Assembly (NCBI GenBank): GCA_946413525.1
Contig: CAMKKZ010000032.1
Span: 1 to 43,642, forward strand
DNA from: an uncultured Oribacterium sp.
GTDB lineage: Bacteria > Bacillota > Clostridia > Lachnospirales > Lachnospiraceae
Length of the DNA: 43,642 nucleotides
Direction: 5' to 3'
Shown here: piece after piece, positions 1-11,500 of the stretch
Layout of the letters: every line of letters begins with the position of its first letter
Numbering within the stretch: position 1 is the first letter of the stretch
Notes under the pieces: generated by a model
Told to the model about the DNA's origin: nothing
What the model saw: the letters and a program-made list of their open reading frames with translations, nothing else
Databases searched by the model: none
Program-made: the position numbers and the translations under genes

Positions 1-1
1 G

Positions 2-1228
2 ATCGGAAAGCTGAAGGGCGGGAGCCTTGAGAAATCGGAGCTGGCCGGGATGATTCGCGGCTTCGGGAAAGACGCCATGGGTCAGGATAAGCAGGATATG
101 GCGCTGTTTAGCATTGTGGCAAAAGAGGCAAACCCTCCCCTCGTAATGGAACAGAATGATTTCAATACCTTTGACCGCGTTTACAACATGGGGCTTGACG
201 GTGAAAGAAAATACAAGGGGCCGGATCCTCTCCCGATAGAGAAATTTGAAAAAGCATTATCGCTGGATCCGGAAGCGGGGCGGAAGGAGTTTTTCGAGAA
301 GTTTCTGCAGTACTACAAGGAGCAGGTACGGCAGATGGAGATGTATGCCGACGCCGCCGAACGCATGCACCGCGTCAGGATGGAAAACGAAATGAACGCG
401 GAACCGCTGAATAATGTACGCATTTTTTCGCAGAATAAGGAAAAGGAACTGTCGGAAAAGTACTTCGCCGCAAAGGAAAACGTCGAGCGACTGAAGGATG
501 GCATCGAAAATTATGAAATTACTACAAAGAAGAGCGATGGTGAAGAGATATTAAATGCAAAATCCGCATCAAAGGCCTGGGTTGAAAATTATTTTTACAA
601 TCCCGAGCTGGCAAAGGAGGTGAATGCCAATGCGGGTATGAAGGGCCCGTCAATGCGCGATCTGGAACAAACGATGCTGTCAAACTTCACGGCGCTTGAC
701 ACGGAAGCCTACACCTTCCGTGACCAGCAGAAGCTGGAGAACCATACGTGGTCGTTCCTGGGCGTGAAGTACAAAAACAGCGGCAGGTATAATGATATCC
801 TGAATTCCATGGAAAATTTGGAGAATATGCGCAAGAATAAGGCCAATGCCCAGAACATGGAGGAATACAAAAAGGAATACGCCCTCCTTCGGGATTTTTG
901 CGAGGATTATATCGTAAGCCACAAGAACCCCTGGACGAGGGCCGGGAAGGAACGCCTCCAGATGGTGAAGGAAACCTGGGAGGGAATGAGCAACGTAAAG
1001 GCCGAGAACTTTGACCATGCGCTGCAAGGCGCCAGGGAAGGACAGAAGCTTGGAAATCTGTTTGTCCATTCCGGGGAACGCAAGAAGGTTTCCCTGCAGG
1101 AGCTGATGGCAAAGGATTCGGAACGCAGGCAGCGCCTTAACACGGTGAGGGCCGAAAGAAGGGCCGCCATACGCAGGGAGAAGGAAAACCAGAGGATGGC
1201 GGGCCGGGCCAGTGTGCTAAACATGTAG
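2..1228 (+). CDS. C-terminal part of an unrecognised tandem-duplicated protein (5' end outside window)
   Basis: The frame is open from base 2, so the gene begins upstream of the window. I do not recognise the family. The reading is hydrophilic, rich in Lys, Glu, Asn and Met, has no membrane segment, and contains likely helical stretches around the YYKEQVRQMEMYADAAERMH segment and at the Arg-rich C-terminus. It is a paralogue of the next gene: the first 50 bases match that gene at 3391-3440 exactly, and long stretches further on are almost identical at DNA level. Differences are concentrated in short blocks, such as a 3-residue shorter loop near 240 and a divergent patch at 500-580. Near identity with block-wise changes suggests recent duplication or gene conversion. 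Function is unknown. Confidence 0.8.
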   Translation: MGKLKGGSLEKSELAGMIRGFGKDAMGQDKQDMALFSIVAKEANPPLVMEQNDFNTFDRVYNMGLDGERKYKGPDPLPIEKFEKALSLDPEAGRKEFFEKFLQYYKEQVRQMEMYADAAERMHRVRMENEMNAEPLNNVRIFSQNKEKELSEKYFAAKENVERLKDGIENYEITTKKSDGEEILNAKSASKAWVENYFYNPELAKEVNANAGMKGPSMRDLEQTMLSNFTALDTEAYTFRDQQKLENHTWSFLGVKYKNSGRYNDILNSMENLENMRKNKANAQNMEEYKKEYALLRDFCEDYIVSHKNPWTRAGKERLQMVKETWEGMSNVKAENFDHALQGAREGQKLGNLFVHSGERKKVSLQELMAKDSERRQRLNTVRAERRAAIRREKENQRMAGRASVLNM

Positions 1229-1444
1229 TTGTAAGCCCTTAGAAAAACTCTGCCTATGGCCTTAATGATCCTATTGATGGGAGCCACCCCGTGGATAAGT
1301 GTATTGTTCCCCGCACCGCCAGGATATGGCATGCATAGAGGGGGCAAGCGGTTCATCAACAGGGAAGTGGCAGGAAGAAAGGAAAAAAGAAGAGAAATTC
1401 AAAACGAAGAGAAATTCAAAAGCGAAAAGAAAGGCAAGGGAAAA
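1229..1444 (+). repeat. Spacer between the two paralogues with a 17-bp direct repeat
   Basis: This 216-base spacer starts with TGTAAGCCCTTAG straight after the stop codon. The same motif follows the second copy at 4620-4632, so the duplicated unit includes the 3' flank. Two adjacent 17-bp copies starting GAAGAGAAATTCAAAA lie at 1389-1405 and 1406-1422 in a purine-rich leader. The frame of the next gene is open back to 1256, but the repeat and composition read as untranslated leader. Confidence 0.5.
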
Positions 1445-4400
1445 ATGGCAAAAACACTGGAACAATTGCAAAAAGAATATCAAGATATAGCAGGGAAGAT
1501 TAAAAATGGGCAGAAACGCCTCAAAGAACTGTTCACGCAGAATCTCACCGTAAGGAATCCTTTTTACCGGGAGAAAAAGGAGGAACAGGGGCAAAAAGAA
1601 GAACCGAAAGAAATCACCTTTAAGGATAATGCTGACGCGAATAAGTTCCTTGACAGGATCAGGACATCAGAGGAAAGTGGCGGTCTCCTTTTAGAGGAAA
1701 TGTGCCGGACGGGCGATGAAGATATGCACATGAGGTTATTCCTCATGGCGAAGGGTTTTACGCCGCAGGATATTGTTGAGCTGATGATGAATCCGGACTC
1801 AGAAAATAGCAAGAAAATGGAGGAACAGATCAGGGGCTTCCGCCAGGAATATTTCGACCAGGTCATTGACAACGATGTGGAAAAGATTGCGAAGATGTAC
1901 GTAGATGCCTGCAATAACATAAAGGACATGGATATGGAATGGCTCAGGCAGGCCAATACGCCCGAGAAATGCCTGGATATCCTTCCGATGCTCTCGGTTT
2001 TCTCGCCAGCCCAGAGCATTATGTTTCAGACTTTCAATCTGGGGGCTGACATGAAACCACATAATATCAAGATGGTGGAAGCCATCAAGAAGCAGTCGGA
2101 AGAAAACGGGCTTGATTTCTCCAAATTTACTGATTCCATTCAGGCCCTCGACGCGATTTACCAGAACTTTAATAAGTCGTTTACTCAATTTGATAAGGTT
2201 AACCATCGTGCCACACTGGCTTTTGTCGCGCAGTATAATGGCACGATCCCCAAAGGAAGCACCTTGGGAAGCATTGGACATTCTGGCGTTGGCAGCCTTT
2301 CCACGGAAATTAATTTCAGGAACAATTTAACTGGCTTGGGTAATAGAAGTTTCAAGAATACCGAATTTGGCAAGAGTATTGACGCCTTTGTGCAGGGTCA
2401 GGAGGGAGCGGTTCCGCCCTTCCAGATTTTCCAGGAAGTAGATTTAAAAAGGATCGATCAGATCGGGGAAGATATGAGCTGGGGGACATTTTCTAATGAT
2501 GTTGATGAGGATGCGATGGAGGCTCCATCCAAGTCATATGAGAAGGAGCCCGAAAAGTGGAAAAATGAAATGGAGAACCAGTTCAAGGAAGGCATGCTGA
2601 TGAATTGCACGTCTGTAACCCATTGCATTAATCTCGCACAGGAGGGCAAATATGACCAAATTTCCGGAAAGCAGGGCGATGGGGAAAGGATGATCCAGGT
2701 AATGAATGGGGACTACTCGCAGTACGATCAGCTTTCCGATCTTTCAAAAGCCGCTGTATCCGGGCGTTTGACCATGGAACATCCGGAGCTTTTCCTGGGC
2801 ACCCCGCAGCAAATGCAGAAGGCTGCGGAGGAAATGGGACTGAGCTTGGAAAACCCCGTCTATGCTTTCGCCATGGATGGCATGAAAAAGCTTGAGGGCC
2901 CCGTGCATGCGGAAAGGATTGCCGAAATGCAAGCGTTCTATGCGGCGAACAAACTGGATGCTGCCCTGAAGGGCGCACCGATTGAAAACAAGAAGAACCT
3001 GGCGAAGACCCTGTTTATGATGCAGCTTGGAGACGGGGATGCTGCTTACAGTGAAAACCCCCGGAGGAGGAACGCCTCGATGCTGGAAACGCTGGCGCAG
3101 GGGGGGGAGATACACTTTGTGTTGCCTAAGATGACTGAGCAGGAAAAGTCCGACCTGAAGAGCTCCATGCCGGTGGGAAATACGTCGCTGCCAAACGGCG
3201 TCACCCAGGGCGTTCAATATGGAAGTGATAATGCCATGAACGTCCGCGTCGGGGGTGCCATAGGGCGTTCCGTCCCCCAGGAAGGGATGGAGGTCGACCT
3301 CCGGGGCATGAGCGCCGCTTCATTGAATGCCTGTCTGAGGGGACTGGATGAGAAAATATCATCTATGAGTGACGATGAAGTGGACAAGATGATCGGAAAG
3401 CTGAAGGGCGGGAGCCTTGAGAAATCGGAGCTGGCCGGGATGATTATCGGCTTCGGGACAAACGCCATGGGTCAGGAAAAGCAGGATATGCGGCTGTTTA
3501 GCTTGGCGGCAAAAGAGGCAGACCCTCCCCTCGTATTGGATCAGAATGATTTTAATGCCTTTGACCGCGCTTACAGCATGCAGCTTGACGGCGAAAGAAA
3601 ATACAAGGTGCCGGATCCTCTCCCTATAGAGAGTATAACTAGATTTGAAAATGCATTATCGCTGGATCCGGAAGCGGGGCGGAAGGCGTATTTCGAGAAA
3701 TTTCTGCAGTACTACAAGGAGCAGGTACGGCAGATGGAGATGTATGCCGACGCCGCCGAACGCATGCACCGCGTCAGGATGGAAAACGAAATGAACGCGG
3801 AACCGCTGAATAATGTACGCATTTTTTCGCAGAATAAGGAAAAGGAGCTGTCGGAAAAGTTCTTCGCCGCAAAGGAAAACATCGAGCGAATGAAACAGGG
3901 CATCAAAGACTATGAAACTGATATACAGGGTGGTAAACATCTTTTTAAAGGAAAAAAAGCAACAGGGGCCTGGGCTGATAATTATTTTTACAGTCCCGAT
4001 CTGGCAAAGGAGGTGAATGCCAATGCGGATATGAAGGGCCCGTCAAAAGAAGAACTGGAACGGTCGATGACTTCCAATTTTACAGCGATTGACGTCGAAG
4101 CTTCCACCTTCCGTGAGCAGGAGAATCTGGAGAACCATAAGTGGTCGTTCCTGGGCGTGAAGTACAAAAACAGCGGCAGGTATAATGATATCCTGAATTC
4201 CATGGAAAATTTGGAGAATATGCGCAAGAATAAGGCCAATGCCCAGAACATGGAGGAATACAAAAAGGAATACGCCCTCCTTCGGGATTTTTGCGAGGAT
4301 TATATCGTAAGCCACAAGAACCCCTGGACGAAGGCCGGGAAGGAACGCCTCCAGATGGTGAAGGATACCTGGGAGGGCATGAGCAACGTGAAGGCCGAGA

Positions 4401-4618
4401 ACTTTGACCGCGCGATAGAAGGCGACCAGCAGGGCAAGAAGCTCGGGGATCTGAATGTTCATTCCGGAGACCGCAAGAGGGTTTCCCTGCAGGATCTGAT
4501 GGCAAAGGATTCGGAACGCAGGCAGCGCCTTGACACGGTGAGGGCCGAAAGAAGGGCCGCCATGAGCAGGGAGAGGGAAAACCAGAGGGCGGGCCGGGGC
4601 AGAACGGCAAGCATGTAG
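1445..4618 (+). CDS. Unrecognised 1057-residue protein, second tandem copy
   Basis: The frame is open from 1256, but I choose ATG 1445 because AAGGG lies just upstream and the protein then begins MAKTLEQLQKEYQDIAGK, a likely coiled coil. No signal peptide, membrane segment or catalytic motif was seen, and I do not recognise the family. The C-terminal 400 or so residues match the truncated neighbour upstream; the N-terminal two thirds has no partner in the window. Composition is mixed helical and polar, with many Met and Asn, and the C-terminus is Arg-rich (AERRAAMSRERENQR), which could bind nucleic acid or simply be a charged tail. Possible roles include a structural or effector-like protein, but nothing in the sequence decides it. 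Confidence 0.8.
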   Translation: MAKTLEQLQKEYQDIAGKIKNGQKRLKELFTQNLTVRNPFYREKKEEQGQKEEPKEITFKDNADANKFLDRIRTSEESGGLLLEEMCRTGDEDMHMRLFLMAKGFTPQDIVELMMNPDSENSKKMEEQIRGFRQEYFDQVIDNDVEKIAKMYVDACNNIKDMDMEWLRQANTPEKCLDILPMLSVFSPAQSIMFQTFNLGADMKPHNIKMVEAIKKQSEENGLDFSKFTDSIQALDAIYQNFNKSFTQFDKVNHRATLAFVAQYNGTIPKGSTLGSIGHSGVGSLSTEINFRNNLTGLGNRSFKNTEFGKSIDAFVQGQEGAVPPFQIFQEVDLKRIDQIGEDMSWGTFSNDVDEDAMEAPSKSYEKEPEKWKNEMENQFKEGMLMNCTSVTHCINLAQEGKYDQISGKQGDGERMIQVMNGDYSQYDQLSDLSKAAVSGRLTMEHPELFLGTPQQMQKAAEEMGLSLENPVYAFAMDGMKKLEGPVHAERIAEMQAFYAANKLDAALKGAPIENKKNLAKTLFMMQLGDGDAAYSENPRRRNASMLETLAQGGEIHFVLPKMTEQEKSDLKSSMPVGNTSLPNGVTQGVQYGSDNAMNVRVGGAIGRSVPQEGMEVDLRGMSAASLNACLRGLDEKISSMSDDEVDKMIGKLKGGSLEKSELAGMIIGFGTNAMGQEKQDMRLFSLAAKEADPPLVLDQNDFNAFDRAYSMQLDGERKYKVPDPLPIESITRFENALSLDPEAGRKAYFEKFLQYYKEQVRQMEMYADAAERMHRVRMENEMNAEPLNNVRIFSQNKEKELSEKFFAAKENIERMKQGIKDYETDIQGGKHLFKGKKATGAWADNYFYSPDLAKEVNANADMKGPSKEELERSMTSNFTAIDVEASTFREQENLENHKWSFLGVKYKNSGRYNDILNSMENLENMRKNKANAQNMEEYKKEYALLRDFCEDYIVSHKNPWTKAGKERLQMVKDTWEGMSNVKAENFDRAIEGDQQGKKLGDLNVHSGDRKRVSLQDLMAKDSERRQRLDTVRAERRAAMSRERENQRAGRGRTASM

Positions 4619-4700
4619 ATGTAAGCCCTTAGCACAATTCCGTCTATGGTCGTAAGAGGCATGTATTATACTTTGACTTGATGCCGCAGGCGTTGAGTCC

Positions 4701-4756
4701 CATTTGTGACGCGCCAGCGGCACAAATGAAGTATGAAAAGCTTGCTTTTCATACTT
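4701..4756. repeat. Two adjacent perfect hairpins
   Basis: The first hairpin pairs CATTTGTG (4701-4708) with CACAAATG (4721-4728), with three more pairs inside after one mismatch. The second begins at the next base and pairs AAGTATGAAAAGC (4729-4741) with GCTTTTCATACTT (4744-4756). Neither is followed by a T-run. The abutting arrangement is typical of dispersed palindromic elements rather than a terminator; this is an inference, since only one copy is in the window. Confidence 0.6.
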
Positions 4757-4841
4757 CCACAGGGGATATAAGGACAATTACAGGAAAAGGCGGTTCCGTA
4801 AAGGTGGTTCCACATGGGGATTTTCTATCCTTGAAAAATAT

Positions 4842-4877
4842 CGGCGTAGTCATGTAGGAGTGGCTACGCCGTTTTTT
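4842..4877 (+). terminator. Rho-independent terminator
   Basis: CGGCGTAG (4842-4849) pairs with CTACGCCG (4864-4871) and is followed directly by six T (4872-4877). It points along the + strand and probably ends the transcript of the upstream duplicated gene, 220 bases after its stop. Confidence 0.75.
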
Positions 4878-5010
4878 CCTTTACCGGCGTTATAAATTCT
4901 CCGATACAGTTCCAAAGAATCATGGTTTTTTCGGCTCATTTACCGGATGTTCCTCAGCTTCAAGCCTGTAATGCTTCCTTGATAGAACTCCGCACTAGGG
5001 ACTTCTTCTC

Positions 5011-5172
5011 GTGAAGGGCAAGAACAAGACGGTTGTTGAATATTCTCTTGCAGGATATAACAATCCGATAGGTGTTGCAGATTGGGAGAATCAGCTTGTT
5101 AAGAGTCTTCCTGAAGACTTAAAGAGCAGTCTGCCGACCATAGAGGAAATAGAAAAAGAACTGGATCAGTAA
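5011..5172 (+). pseudogene. Remnant: C-terminus of a YhcG/DUF1016-type PDDEXK nuclease
   Basis: The reading GTG 5011 to TAA 5172 gives 53 residues containing VEYSLAGYNNPIGVADW and a tail SLPTIEEIEKELDQ. This is the typical end of DUF1016 (YhcG) family proteins, where a VEYAL-x-x-x-x-x-PIGV motif is followed by a LPTIEEIE tail. An in-frame stop at 4996-4998 and no related sequence upstream show that only the last part of the gene is left. The fragment lacks the nuclease motifs and is not expected to work. Recognition rests on recall of the family tail, not a search. Confidence 0.65.
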
Positions 5173-5198
5173 TTTGTGCAACAGATGTTGCACAAATT
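5171..5198 (+). terminator. 12-bp perfect hairpin after the DUF1016 remnant
   Basis: AATTTGTGCAAC (5171-5182) pairs with GTTGCACAAATT (5187-5198) around a 4-base loop, starting inside the stop codon of the remnant. There is no clean T-run, so it is a weak intrinsic terminator at best, but its place suggests it ended the original gene. Confidence 0.45.
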
Positions 5199-5305
5199 CG
5201 GGCTTGTTTCCTTGCTCTCCGTTTGAAAATTGTCGATTAAAAACTTCTGTTTCATAAAAATACCTTAGTTCAACATACTAATGGAGCTGCCTTTTCTTGT
5301 AGGCA

Positions 5306-5372
5306 TTGGCTGAAAAAGTCACGCAAAAGTATTTGGGATTTTTTATCCTTTGGCTTGGAAAAGTCACGCAAA
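5306..5372 (+). promoter_or_regulatory. Imperfect direct repeats upstream of the giant surface-protein gene
   Basis: TTGGCTGAAAAAGTCACGC (from 5306) and TTGGCTTGGAAAAGTCACGC (from 5350) are near-identical and about 44 bases apart, that is roughly four helical turns. They lie 170-230 bases before the start codon of the surface protein in AT-rich DNA. Such spacing fits two binding sites for one regulator. No strong sigma-A promoter was found between here and 5540; TATA-like boxes around 5433-5450 lack a convincing -35. Confidence 0.4.
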
Positions 5373-5539
5373 TTTATATGTTGTTAATAATATCTTTGAA
5401 ATTAGATTTCACATATCACGTATTTTGTTACTTATAAATGTTATCATAATGCCAAAAATTAATTTAAGGGGGGAATCATAGCGTTCAAAAAGTAATCCAA
5501 CAGAAAAATGGTATAAGGTAGTGAAAGGAAGGGGGAGTT

Positions 5540-8500
5540 ATGAAAAGGTTGGCGTTTCACAGGGCCGTGGCTTTTGCTTTGGCGTTTATAATGACATTTT
5601 CCCATGTTCCGTTTCAGGACGTTGGGGATAATGGCAGCTACAACGCTTTTGCAGCCGAGGCGGGTAATTCAGAAGAGGTGAAAATCGAGGAGGAATATCT
5701 TGCTGCCTCGGAGGGCGATGAAAGTGCGGGGCTTTTGTTGTCATCCCAGGAGGACTCTGGGGATGCTTTTGATGATGGTATTTCTGAGGAAGATTCCTCA
5801 GAGGGTACTGAAGTTGAAGGTGAGTTGGCAGATAATTCAGTCAGCGATTTGACGGATGATTCAACAGAAGCTGACACGGCTGATACAGCGGAAGCTGACG
5901 CAGATGATTCAGTAGAAGCGGAAGCCGACACGACCGATACAGTGAAAACTGATGCGGACGATGCAGCGGAAGCTGACCCTGACGATGCAGCGGAAGATGA
6001 TGCAGACGATTCAGCAGAAGTGGAAGCCGATACGACCGATACAGTGGAAGCAGCGGAGGCTGACTCTGACGATTCAGCAGAAGCGGAAGCCGATATGGCC
6101 GACGCAACGGGAGTCGATGCGGATAATGCGGCAAAAGCTGAGATGACCGATACAGCGGAAACTGACACGGTTGATGCAGAGGAAGCTGACGCAGATGATT
6201 CAGCAGATACTGTTGATGCGGTGGAAGCTGACGCAGACGATTCAGCGGAAGCGGAAGCTGATACGGACGATGCGGCGGAAGCTGACGCAGACGATTCAGC
6301 AGAAGCGGAAGCCGATGCAGACGATTCAGCGGAAGCAGAAGCCGATGTGACCGATGCAGCGGAAACCGATGCGGACGATGTGGCGGAAGCTGACACGGTC
6401 GATTCCGAGGAAGCCGATACGACCGATGCAGCGAAAGCTGACACAGATGATTCAGCAAAAGCGGAAGTCGATGCGACCGATGCAGCAAAAACTGATGCGG
6501 ACGATACAGCGGAAGCCGATGCGGCCGATTCCACAGAAACGGAAGCTGATGCGGCCGATTCTGAAGAAGCGGAAGCTGAAGCGGCTGATTCCGCAAATGC
6601 CGCGGGAGATGGTTCTGATAATGAAACGGAATCCGAGGCCGTCCTTTTTTACGACGAGGAAGCCGAGGAAGCCGGTCTCATGGAGGATGTCGGCTATACC
6701 TATAATTATGAGGAGGAGACCAGCACCCTTTACATTAACCTGAATAACGATTTCAACGAGGACATCGTGGTGCTGGACAGCCTGACGGACCGTCTGGGCG
6801 ACCGGCTGCATGTCATCCTCGATTTGAACGGGTACACCCTTCGGCCGATAGGCAAGAAGAATCATACCGGTATCACTGTATTCGGCATGCTGACCATCAG
6901 GGACGGCTCGGATGAAGGAAGTGGAAAGGTGGACGGGACCGGCCTTTCCAATGTCAGGGGAATTGAGATTGCCGAAAGGGGCGTGCTGCGCCTGGAGGGC
7001 GGCACGATTTGCAACTTCCATTCCGGCGGTAACGGCGCCGGGATTACGATCAACAAGGGGGGCCGCCTCGTCATGGCGGGGGGCAGCATTGTCGGCAACG
7101 TGTCTGATGAGAACGGCGGCGGCATTTTTGCCTACGAGGCCCATTCCATTAGCTTTGAGAAAGGCGACAGGGAGAACATCATCGCCGGGAACAAAGCGAA
7201 AAACGGCGGCGGCATCGCCTTTGCCACGACCGGTACAAAAGAAAAAACCGAAAGCAACGAGGATGAGGAAGAGGATGAGGACAATGTCTGGGAAATGAGC
7301 CATGTCACGCTCTACCTTAACAGGGCGGAGGTGAACGGCGGCGGCCTTTATTTCGACGAGGGCATTGAGGCGGAGATGAATGGTCTCCTCCTTACCGGAA
7401 ATATCGCGGCGATGCATGGCGGGGCCGCTTATTTCCGCATGGCTTCCACTTTGACCCTTAATAATACGAGGATTGCCGGGAATACGGCGGAGACCGGAAA
7501 CGGCGGTGCCGTGCACATGGCGGCGGAGTCCTCGAAATTCATCGCGAATGACTCCGTAATCGGCGTGGACGTGACAGCGGAGGAAGAGGAAGCGGACGGG
7601 GATAAGGGGGAGGATGCCCACGCGGATGTCGAGCCCCTTAGCGATTCAGTGGAATATGGCGCGGACAAGAAGGCCGTGATTGACGATCCTACGGACAGCG
7701 AGGAGATTCTTTCCGCTGCCGAGGAGTCAGCCGGGCGTGGGAACCTTGCGGAGGCTTCCTATGGCGGCGCCATCTACCTTTACAGGCAGGGGCAGATTGA
7801 ATTCAACCGGAGCGCCCTTTCCAGGAATATGGCCTACAGCCATGGCGGAGGCTTCTACCTTGCCAGTGAGAACAACAAGTTCAGCAGCTTCAAGGCAACG
7901 GGGAGCCGATTTGAACGGAACGTCCTGGACGGCCTCGTGACCGGGAACCGCCTTGGGGCGACCGGCTGGATTGGCAGATATGCCACCATCGATATCTCGG
8001 ACTCCCTTTTCAGGAAGAACCGGGGCGCAAGCCACGGGTCCGGACTTTACATCGATTTTTATAACCGCGGCATTACCATCGTAAGGACCAATTTCGAGAA
8101 GAACCATTATGGGAGCTCCTATATGCCAAACGCCGGATACGGCGCCGGCATGTATATTGAGGACTCGTCCCAGGGGGAGATGCTGCTGGAGGACTGCAAA
8201 TTCCTCTATAACCGGGCCGATACGGACAACTGCGGCTCCGCCGGCGTCCGGGCCGGCAGCACGCCGAAGCAGCTTGTCCGCTGCGAATTCATCGGGAACC
8301 GCTCCCATGGCTCCGACGCGGGCGGAAGCTTCGGGGGCGTGACGGAGATGACGGACTGCCTCTTCGAGGGGAATGAGTCCTGGTACCCGAGGCGTAACGG
8401 CTATGGCGGAGGCTTCACTTCAAGCGGTTCGAAGCTTACCCTCAAGGGCAATACCGTGATCAGGGACAATTACTGCAGCTATTTCGGTGGCGGCTTCTAT

Positions 8501-11500
8501 GCCTCAAATACCGAGATTCACCTGGAGTCCGGAGTCCGGATCCTCAACAACCGTTCCGCGAACCACGGGGGCGGCTTCCTGGCCTCGGACGGGGCGACCA
8601 CCTATCTTCATGACGGGGTGGAGATTACCGGGAATACATCCGGGAATTACGGCGGAGGATTCTATTCCGGTTATCTGGTGATGGACGGCGGCCTGGTCAG
8701 CGGGAACACCAGCTCTTCCTACGGGGGCGGCATTTACGTGGACAGGGTCGCGGAAATCAGCGGCGGCGAGATCAGCGGAAATACATCGAACGGCAATGCG
8801 GGCGGCCTGGCTCTTGGCATGAGTTACGGGAACAGCTTCCTTTCCGGCGGCCGGATCGTGAACAATGTCGCGAAAAGCAGTTGCGGCGGCGTCCAGGCCT
8901 TCATGCACCAGAGGAAGAGCTATCTCCTTACGATCACGGGGGACGTGGAGATCAGCGGCAACCTGGCGAACAATGTGGCCGGGGGCCTGGGCCTGACCTG
9001 GAACCCCCACTGTATTATCGAAGGGGACGCAAAAATCTGTGACAATACGGCGCTGAGCAATGGCGGCGGCGTTTACCTGGACTGGCCGGGGGACAAATCC
9101 ACGGCAGAATCCAACCCGCCCCTCGCGTATGAGTGGGGCCTCCATATCAAGGGGGGACAGGTTTATAACAACCATTCCTATGCCTCCGGGAACGATCTTT
9201 ATACGTATAGCCGGCAGCATTGGAATTACCCAAATAATGTCCGTACCAATTTCCTGCTCGAGGCGGCGGAAGGCGGCGCCTGGTATGACGAGAAGAATGA
9301 GACGTATATAACAATTCCGGAGGGCGGCTATAATAACCTGGAGGAGAACGCCATTTACGAAGACCCGGAAAATGAGGACGGGGACGAGGCGCGCCGGGAA
9401 AAGAAATGGGACGGCATCGCGGTATATAATTACTTCACCTATATGAAGGAGGTGGAGAGCAGGGCGAAGATCCTGGAAACGGAGAAGGAGTATCCTTCCG
9501 TGCAGGCTGCGTTTTCCGCCGCGGAAGACGGGCAGACCGTCGTGATGCTTATGGACAGCGTGGAAAACACGGTTGTGCCGGAGGGACGGAAGCTGACGCT
9601 GGACCTTGCCGGGCATGCCCTGCGGGCCGTAAAGGCGACAACCGGCACCGTGATCACGGTGGAAAATAATGCCGAATTCACCTTGAAGGACACGAGCGAG
9701 GAGCAGACCGGAATGGTGGCTGACGGACGGGGAACGAAGATCGTCCTGCCGGAGGAGACCGGCAAGACCTATCCCTGGAATTACACCTTCGGCGGCGGCC
9801 TTTACGTTAAGAGCGGGGCGAAATTCACGCTGGAAAGCGGGACGATCACCAATAACAAGGCTTCCTATGGAGGGGGCGTATACCTTCAGGACGAGGCGGA
9901 AATGCTGATGACAGGCGGGCTGATCAGCTCGAACAACAGCGTCGGCGTTTATGTTTTTAATCCGAATGAGCTTTGGGGCGATCCCGTGAAGGACAATGCC
10001 TCCTATTATCCGGTGGCCGGAATGAACTACTGGAGCCTTGGCGCGAAGTTCACCATGACGGGCGGCGAGATCAGCGGCAATGTCAACAGGGGAATCGCGT
10101 TTTCTGGGGCATCCTCCCTTGTCACCATAAGTGAGGGCGCCCTCATTACAAAGAACAATTCCGGCGGCGGTGTTGCCGGCTCCTCCGGGAACGGCGGCAC
10201 CAGGAACCGGGACGGCGAGCTAAATGCGCAGCTTAATTTCGTGATGGACGGCGGCGAGATCGTGGAAAACACGGGCTATGACGGGACCGGCTGCTATTTC
10301 AGCAATGTCGTTGCCGAGATTTCCGGCGGCTCGATTTCCCGGAATACCTGTGACTCGAATACAGGCCGCAGGGGCGGCGGAATCTATATCGTGGACAATT
10401 CCTGCCAGGTCACCCTGAAGGGCAATGTCGTGGTCACCGGGAATACCAGCGGCTATGGCGGGGGCATTTGCGTGAACGGGGCCACTGCCGGCTTCCTGAT
10501 GGAAGGCGGCGCCGTCTACGGCAACAAGATCATCAACAGCTACAATATGCGCGGGACGGACATCTACCTGTACAAGGGGGCGAAGAACGTGAGCTTCCCC
10601 GACGCGGGCAGCATGGTCATGCCCGAAGGGGAAGAACCCTATAACTGCTGGCGGGACGAGGTCAGCGGCGCGAAGTACGACCTTCTTTCGGAGGATATTC
10701 CGAGCATGGAGGACAAGACAAGGGACAACGCCCTTTGCCTCATTGCGGAAAGGGATACGGCCATCCTGAGCTCGGCGAGGATCGGGGAGGCTTATTTCCC
10801 GACCCTGCAGGCGGCGGTCAACGCGGCCCTTGCCGTAGAGGGGGAGGAGGAGCCCGTAATCTACCTTCTCCGGGATTTGAAGGAGAGCGTGCTGCTGAGC
10901 GGCAGCAGCAGGAATCTCACGATAGACCTTAACGGTTATGACATTCATTGCGATCGGGGCCAGGTATTCTTCCTTGACCGGATGGAAGGGACCCTGACCG
11001 TACGGAGCACGGTGGAGGAAGAAGACGCCAGGAAGGGGCAGGACGGCCAGAAGGAGAACAGCGGCTGCATCCTTGGCAACGGATCCTCTGCCGACAGCGA
11101 GAGCATGCGTGCCGTGACCATCACCGGCGGGCATTTCGTCCTGGAGGACGGCGTGACGATTAAGGACTTCCACTGCACTTCCAGCGGCGGCGCGGTGTCC
11201 GTATTCCCGTCCCAGACGAGTGGTTATTATAATGGTTCATTTACCATGAAGCCGGGCAGCCGGATCAGCGACTGCTCCACCAACGGGCACGGCGGCGCGG
11301 TATATGCCTCCTTCTATAATAACTGGAGCACGGTTTCAAAGATCATCATCGAGGGCGGCATTATCGAGAACTGCTACGCGAAGTCCTACGGCGGCGCGAT
11401 CTGCGGGGGCTTCAACGGGAAGACCTATTCCGAGGATAAGTTCGAGGTACGGGTTTTCGGCGGGAGCAAAATCCGGAACAACCGGGCGGAATCCTATGGC

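Noticed and set aside
4932..4999. Minus-strand peptide that might be a transposase tail
   Set aside because: Only about 20 codons long, two frames are equally possible, and no other part of a transposase is nearby.
5638..6534. Long minus-strand open frame (298 codons, Ser/Ala-rich) opposite the acidic repeat
   Set aside because: It is the complement of the Asp/Ala/Glu codon repeats of the surface protein, has no ribosome site and no known family.
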